Shown here piece by piece: positions 60,326 to 64,000 of a stretch of DNA of 64,000 nt. The stretch's first letter is position 1; the number at the start of each line of letters is the position of its first letter. A model generated the notes under the pieces. The model worked only from the letters and a program-made list of their open reading frames with translations, did not search any database and was not told the DNA's origin. A program made the position numbers and the translations under genes. Location: NCBI GenBank assembly GCA_031423015.1, contig JANPER010000246.1, positions 1 to 64,000 on the forward strand, in the 5' to 3' direction. This stretch comes from DATGPD01 sp031423015 (GTDB lineage: Bacteria; Planctomycetota; UBA1135; UBA2386).

Positions 60326-61147
60326 TCACCGCGTTTGCCCGGTCACCCCGACCGCGCCCTTGACCTCACCGGTGTCGTTGTGCGAGTGCGTGAAGCCGCG
60401 GCGGCGTTCCTCGGCGATCGTGCCCGTCGAGCGGAACGCCACGATGTAGGCGCGGCGCCAGCTGGCGCTGAGGTTGCCCGACGAGCCGTGCAGCACGCGC
60501 TCGTTATGCACGGTGATGTCGCCGCGCGCGATCTCCGCCGGGCGCACCACATCGACGCGGTCGTCGACGTCGGTCACCAGGGTGTGCGACTTGTCGCGGT
60601 CGCCGTGCAGGGGCCGATGCGGGCGCAGCGGCAACTTGTGCGACCCGGGCACGAACCGCATGCAGCCGTTGTCGACGCGCGACGGGTCGATCGCCAACCA
60701 ACAGGTCGCGGTCCGCGTGTCGGGCGTGTCGATCCAATACGCCATGTCCTGGTGCCAACCGAACACTGCGTCCTGCTTGAACGGTCGCTTGGCGAGCAGT
60801 TGGTCGTAGTCGATCGCCATGCCCTGGCCGCACAGCTGCGCGGCGATCGATGCCGCGCGCTGCTCGTAGATGTTGCCCTGCCACGCCGGCCAGTAGCGCC
60901 GCGGCAGCATCACGTTCACGATCGAGTAGTCACTGGGCGCGCGTCCGTAGTCGCCCGCCATGTCGCAGAAGTCTTTGCCGGGAACCGCGATCTCGCGGCG
61001 CAGGAAGCGGTCGTACACCGTCTCCAGCGCGCACACCTCGTCCTCGGATAGAACGCCACGCAGGTGCACGTAGCCGTCCGCGGCGAACCGCTGTTCCTCG
61101 TCGTCACTGACGCGGTAGCGGGAACCGTCGCGCCGATCGCTGCTCAT
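60326..61147 (-). CDS. Phytanoyl-CoA dioxygenase family protein
   Basis: A 273-residue Fe(II)/2-oxoglutarate dioxygenase. Iron ligands are His132 and Asp134 (GWHQDMAYW) and His220 (ERVLHGSSGN), with an Arg pair at 231-232 suited to 2-oxoglutarate. Substrates of bacterial members range from lipids to small metabolites and are not predictable here. The true start is ATG 61147, preceded eight bases upstream by TACCAT (61158-61153); the frame is open far beyond but reads as non-protein. Planctomycete genomes carry many such genes, often near heme/dehydrogenase genes as here. Confidence 0.88.
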   Translation of the reverse strand: MSSDRRDGSRYRVSDDEEQRFAADGYVHLRGVLSEDEVCALETVYDRFLRREIAVPGKDFCDMAGDYGRAPSDYSIVNVMLPRRYWPAWQGNIYEQRAASIAAQLCGQGMAIDYDQLLAKRPFKQDAVFGWHQDMAYWIDTPDTRTATCWLAIDPSRVDNGCMRFVPGSHKLPLRPHRPLHGDRDKSHTLVTDVDDRVDVVRPAEIARGDITVHNERVLHGSSGNLSASWRRAYIVAFRSTGTIAEERRRGFTHSHNDTGEVKGAVGVTGQTR

Positions 61148-61152
61148 GTGGA

Positions 61153-61158
61153 ACGATG
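61153..61158 (-). promoter_or_regulatory. -10-like TACCAT for the dioxygenase gene
   Basis: TACCAT on the minus strand ends eight bases before the ATG at 61147; a transcript would be leaderless or nearly so. No clear -35 is seen. Confidence 0.35.
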
Positions 61159-61183
61159 GTAGCGGTCGCGCCCGGCCGCGGGC

Positions 61184-61189
61184 TAGAGT
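61184..61189 (+). promoter_or_regulatory. -10-like TAGAGT for the cation-efflux gene
   Basis: TAGAGT ends six bases before the GTG at 61196, so the start codon is about where transcription would begin. The divergent genes share only 48 bases. Confidence 0.4.
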
Positions 61190-61195
61190 GCGCCC

Positions 61196-62041
61196 GTGAG
61201 CCTGCAGCTCATCGCTCTGCTCGTCAACATCGGCCTCGCTGTGCTCAAGTTCACGGTGGGGGTGGCGGCCGGGTCGCGCGCACTGGTCGCCGACGCGTTC
61301 AACTCGGCGGGCGACGTGCTGGCCACCTTCGTCGCTTGGATCGCCTTCCGCATCGGCCAAGCCCCCCCCGACGACGATCACCACTACGGGCACGAGAACG
61401 CCGAGGCCCTGGCCGGGCTGGTCCTGGGCGGCATGCTGTGCGCCACCGGCGGGTTCATCTGTGTCGACGGTGTGCGCGCCTGGTTTGCGACCGCACATGC
61501 ACGCGTGCCCGAGTCGATGGCGCTGTGGGCGGCCGCCGCCACGGGGGTGGTGAAGGAAGCGCTGTATCGCGCGTCGATCCGCGTTGGGCGCCTGACCAAC
61601 TCACCGACCCTGCTGGCCTCGGCCCGCGACCACCGCGCCGACGTGGTGACCAGCGCGGTGGCGTTCGTCGGCATTCTGGCTGCCCGCTTTGGCCACCCGA
61701 GCCTCGATGACACCGCCGGCGGTGTGATCGGCATCTACATCTTTTGGCTGGGCATCGCGCCGGTGCGCGCCAATCTGCACGTGCTCATGGCGGGTGCGCC
61801 GCCGGAGGTCGCCACGAGCGCGGCCGCGCATGCCTTGCGCGCCGAGGGCGTGCGCGCCGTCGGCGGCGTGCAGGTGATGCCGATGGGTGGGCGGTATCAA
61901 GTCGACATGGTCATCCGCGTCGACCGCGCGCTCACCGTGGCGCAGGGCCACGACATCGCGCACCGCGCCGAGGATGCGATTCTGCGCGCGATGGCAAGCG
62001 TGACCACGGTGCGCGTGCACGTCGAACCATTCGACGCGTAG
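61196..62041 (+). CDS. Cation diffusion facilitator (CDF) metal transporter
   Basis: A 281-residue antiporter that exports divalent metal (Zn, Co, Fe, Mn) in exchange for protons. Metal-site residues: Asp33 and Asp40 in ADAFNSAGD and the DHRADV motif on helix 5. A His/Asp loop (PPDDDHHYGHENAE) lies between helices 2 and 3, and a cytoplasmic ferredoxin-like domain (VRAVGGVQVMPMGGRYQVDM) ends the protein. GTG start, apparently leaderless. Confidence 0.92.
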   Translation: MSLQLIALLVNIGLAVLKFTVGVAAGSRALVADAFNSAGDVLATFVAWIAFRIGQAPPDDDHHYGHENAEALAGLVLGGMLCATGGFICVDGVRAWFATAHARVPESMALWAAAATGVVKEALYRASIRVGRLTNSPTLLASARDHRADVVTSAVAFVGILAARFGHPSLDDTAGGVIGIYIFWLGIAPVRANLHVLMAGAPPEVATSAAAHALRAEGVRAVGGVQVMPMGGRYQVDMVIRVDRALTVAQGHDIAHRAEDAILRAMASVTTVRVHVEPFDA

Positions 62042-62045
62042 GTTT

Positions 62046-62081
62046 AGGAATCGCCCGCGGCCTGTCGCCGCAGGCGTTCCT
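62046..62081. terminator. Long bidirectional hairpin between convergent genes
   Basis: Left arm AGGAA-t-CGCC-c-GCGGC (62046-62061), loop CTGTC, right arm GCCGC-a-GGCG-TTCCT (62067-62081): 14 paired bases with one mismatch and one bulge. It fills nearly all of the 41-base gap between the CDF gene and the minus-strand secreted protein, so it probably ends transcription from both sides, though no T-run is present. Confidence 0.6.
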
Positions 62082-62082
62082 C

Positions 62083-64000
62083 TCAGCGCACGCGCATCTC
62101 GGCGGTCTCGCCGATCGTGATCTGCAGCGACGGCGACACGGCGAACGCTTGCACGACGAGCGTGCCCAAGACGCCGGCCGGAATCGGCACGGGGAACGTC
62201 GCCTTGCCGTTGGCATCCGGCGCGACGGCCGGGATCAGGTCGGGGAAGAACGGGAAGGCGGCCCAGACGTCGCAGCCGCTGAACTGGAACGGCGCCGGAG
62301 ACACGGCCCCGCTGAGCAGCAGGCCGGCGGCGATCGCCGAGGATCCGTTGCCGCGGGTTACCAACGCAAAGCGCTGGTTGCCGCCGAACGGCGTGCCCTG
62401 CGTGCCCTCTTCGAGCTTCTCGCGCAGATGGTCCACCTCCAGCGCGTCACCGTTGGCGTTGCGACACGACGCGGCCCGGATCGTCACCAGGCTCGAGCGC
62501 TGATAGAAGGTGTGGCGGAAGCCGCCGCTGAGCGCGTCGGGCACCACTTCGAGGCCGCGATTGAACGCGCCGGTCGGGTGGATCATCACCCGCTCGTTCT
62601 CGCCAGCATCCAGCGCGTCGCCGTCGCCGTTCTTGTCGTTGAAGCGCCAGACGCACAGGTCACCAAACGCAGTGAAGCCGCAGAACGGGCGCGGGTTGTT
62701 GCCGTCGGCATCGGCGACGTACACGAACTGCTCGTTGGCATCGATCAACGTGTTGCCGTTGAGATCGATGACGCCGACGGCAAGACCGGAGTTGAACTCG
62801 GGCCGTGTCGGATCGGTGATCTGCGTCGGGTCGACGTAGATGCTGACTTCGCCCAAGTCATTGACGTCGCCGTCCACGTTGCGGTCCTCGCAGCGGAAGA
62901 CGAAGCCGTTGCCCTGGCCGCCGGTCGCGTTGTTGGTCGATCCCAGGTAGTACACGTCGCCGCTGGCAAAGCCGGCGCCGAACACCGACTCCATATGATT
63001 CAGCCCGAAGTAGGGTCCCGTGACGACCGGGAAACCAGCCGTCTGGAAGTCGGCGCTGCGGGTGTAGGCCGACGTCGCGGCGTAGGTAAGCCAGTTGCTG
63101 ACTTCGCCGGTGTTGGCGATGCCGTCGGCGTTGGCGTCACGCCAGCGGAAGATCGTGCCGAGCGCGGTTTGATTCACCAACGTCGCGCCGAAGCTGTCGA
63201 CGTGCAGCGCCTCGAATTCGGTGTGGTCGACGTTCTGCGCTTCGACCACCACGACTCCGCTGGTGCCGGTCCAGGTGGCGCGGAACTCGCCGGCGCCGAT
63301 CTGATCGTCACCGTTGGCGTCGTTCAGCTGGAAGATCCCCTGGTTGGTCGGGCTGCCCGTCGGGCCCGCCTTGTCCGAGATCCAGTACGCGCGGCGCGTC
63401 CCGGTGCGGTCGTACACCACGTTGTCGGGGCTGTAGTTCTCCATGTTCACCAGGGCGGCCGGGTCGAAGAACACGCGGATCTCGCTGGCGTCCACCGAGC
63501 CATCACCGTTGCTGTCGCGGCCGATGAAGGCCTTGTCGGCCGACGAGCTGGGCATCAGGAGCGCCGGGCTGCCGCCGAAGTTGGGCGCGAAGTTCACGTC
63601 CTCCGCGAAGTTGAGCTGCGAGGTGAACCCGCAGGCGCCGGTGACCAAACGGTTGTCGGTCATGAACGCGACGGTTCGGCCGGTCGCCCCGGGCCAGAAC
63701 ACGTTCGGCGGGGTGCCGGTGACACATCCGGTGGCGGTATCGGCGAGGTCGACGTCGGTCGAGAACTCGCTGGGCGCATCGAGTGGATCGAAGACGCCGG
63801 CTTCGACGTTCACATCGCCGTAGGCACCGTCCCCGTCGAGGTCGCTCGCGCGGTCGATCTCCAACATCGTCGCCGCCGACGCCGGCGGATTGCAGAACAC
63901 ACCCTGCACCATGATGACGTCGGGCCAGGCCGAGCCGATGGCGCCGCCGACCGACTTGACCACGTAGTCGCGCGTGATCTGGCCGTTGTTGAAGCTCGGG
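62083..64000 (-). CDS. Large secreted protein with EF-hand-like D-x-N-x-D-G repeats (5' end outside window)
   Basis: At least 639 residues; the frame is open to the right edge, so the start and any signal peptide lie outside. It contains at least seven Asp-rich loops like EF-hand or dockerin sites (DSNGDGSVDASE, DANGDDQIGAGE, DANADGIANTGE, DRNVDGDVNDLGE, DLNGNTLIDANE, DKNGDGDALDAGE), spaced about 60-90 residues apart with FRW/YVD-type segments between. This suggests calcium-bound, repeated beta-blades. The C-terminus (PDANGKATFPVPIPAGVLG, FAVSPSLQITIGETAEMRV) resembles a tail domain shared by planctomycete exported proteins. Function unknown. Confidence 0.8.
   Translation of the reverse strand, partial: PSFNNGQITRDYVVKSVGGAIGSAWPDVIMVQGVFCNPPASAATMLEIDRASDLDGDGAYGDVNVEAGVFDPLDAPSEFSTDVDLADTATGCVTGTPPNVFWPGATGRTVAFMTDNRLVTGACGFTSQLNFAEDVNFAPNFGGSPALLMPSSSADKAFIGRDSNGDGSVDASEIRVFFDPAALVNMENYSPDNVVYDRTGTRRAYWISDKAGPTGSPTNQGIFQLNDANGDDQIGAGEFRATWTGTSGVVVVEAQNVDHTEFEALHVDSFGATLVNQTALGTIFRWRDANADGIANTGEVSNWLTYAATSAYTRSADFQTAGFPVVTGPYFGLNHMESVFGAGFASGDVYYLGSTNNATGGQGNGFVFRCEDRNVDGDVNDLGEVSIYVDPTQITDPTRPEFNSGLAVGVIDLNGNTLIDANEQFVYVADADGNNPRPFCGFTAFGDLCVWRFNDKNGDGDALDAGENERVMIHPTGAFNRGLEVVPDALSGGFRHTFYQRSSLVTIRAASCRNANGDALEVDHLREKLEEGTQGTPFGGNQRFALVTRGNGSSAIAAGLLLSGAVSPAPFQFSGCDVWAAFPFFPDLIPAVAPDANGKATFPVPIPAGVLGTLVVQAFAVSPSLQITIGETAEMRVR

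Noticed and set aside
61148..61498. Longer N-terminus for the phytanoyl-CoA dioxygenase
   Set aside because: The extra frame runs antisense through the cation-efflux gene; ATG 61147 fits the family N-terminus.

Overview
This 64 kb window is a gene-dense, high-GC bacterial chromosome segment, most likely from a planctomycete (Planctomycetota). The pointers are a PVC-type heme-binding dehydrogenase/HEAT/cytochrome c protein (56942-60274), two Ser/Thr kinases, two FGE-sulfatase-fold proteins, a secreted HEAT-VWA protein, a DUF3299-like protein, large secreted proteins with EF-hand-like repeats, and few Shine-Dalgarno sequences. No rRNA, tRNA, CRISPR array, insertion sequence or prophage was seen. 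All assignments come from reading motifs; no database was searched.

Layout. 1-4700: thiamine genes (ThiE-like, ThiL), TsaE, and an ECF sigma factor with a large membrane-anchored candidate anti-sigma factor. 4726-11311: TolC-like outer-membrane protein, HEAT lipoprotein, then a minus-strand pair of Ski2-like helicase and SGNH hydrolase. 11590-20944: small coiled protein, FtsQ-like POTRA protein, then a coupled signalling operon of kinase with Ig-like and FGE regions, lipoprotein and PP2C phosphatase, followed by an SGNH hydrolase with a TPR insertion. 21047-26740: GspF/PilC, NtrB-like histidine kinase, small exported protein, HTH membrane protein, OmpA/Pal lipoprotein, FGE-fold lipoprotein. 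26737-34401: information-processing block of RsmA, DnaG, RpoD, a coiled-coil zinc-ribbon protein and SelB. 34533-38971: acidic single-pass protein, zinc-ribbon protein, HEAT-VWA protein. 38986-45403: MFS transporter (minus), then UbiA prenyltransferase, threonine aldolase, phosphomannomutase, SAM hydroxide adenosyltransferase and arginase. 45636-49892 (minus): kinase, FHA protein and a ClpA/ClpC-type unfoldase. 50109-55261: histidine kinase coupled to a response regulator-phosphatase, TruC-like pseudouridine synthase (minus), type II NADH dehydrogenase. 55315-64000: DUF3299-like protein, HEAT protein, PVC heme protein, phytanoyl-CoA dioxygenase (minus), cation-efflux transporter and an edge-truncated secreted repeat protein (minus).

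How it works together. Many adjacent genes overlap by the four bases ATGA or GTGA, so translational coupling is pervasive. Genes with their own promoter often carry a -10-like hexamer (TAGACT, TAGAGT, TACCAT, CATAAT) 6-12 bases before the start codon and no Shine-Dalgarno, suggesting leaderless or near-leaderless mRNAs. The two most interesting assemblies are the kinase-FHA-Clp operon, which looks like phospho-controlled proteolysis, and the kinase/FGE-lipoprotein-PP2C operon, which looks like an envelope-sensing phosphorylation switch.
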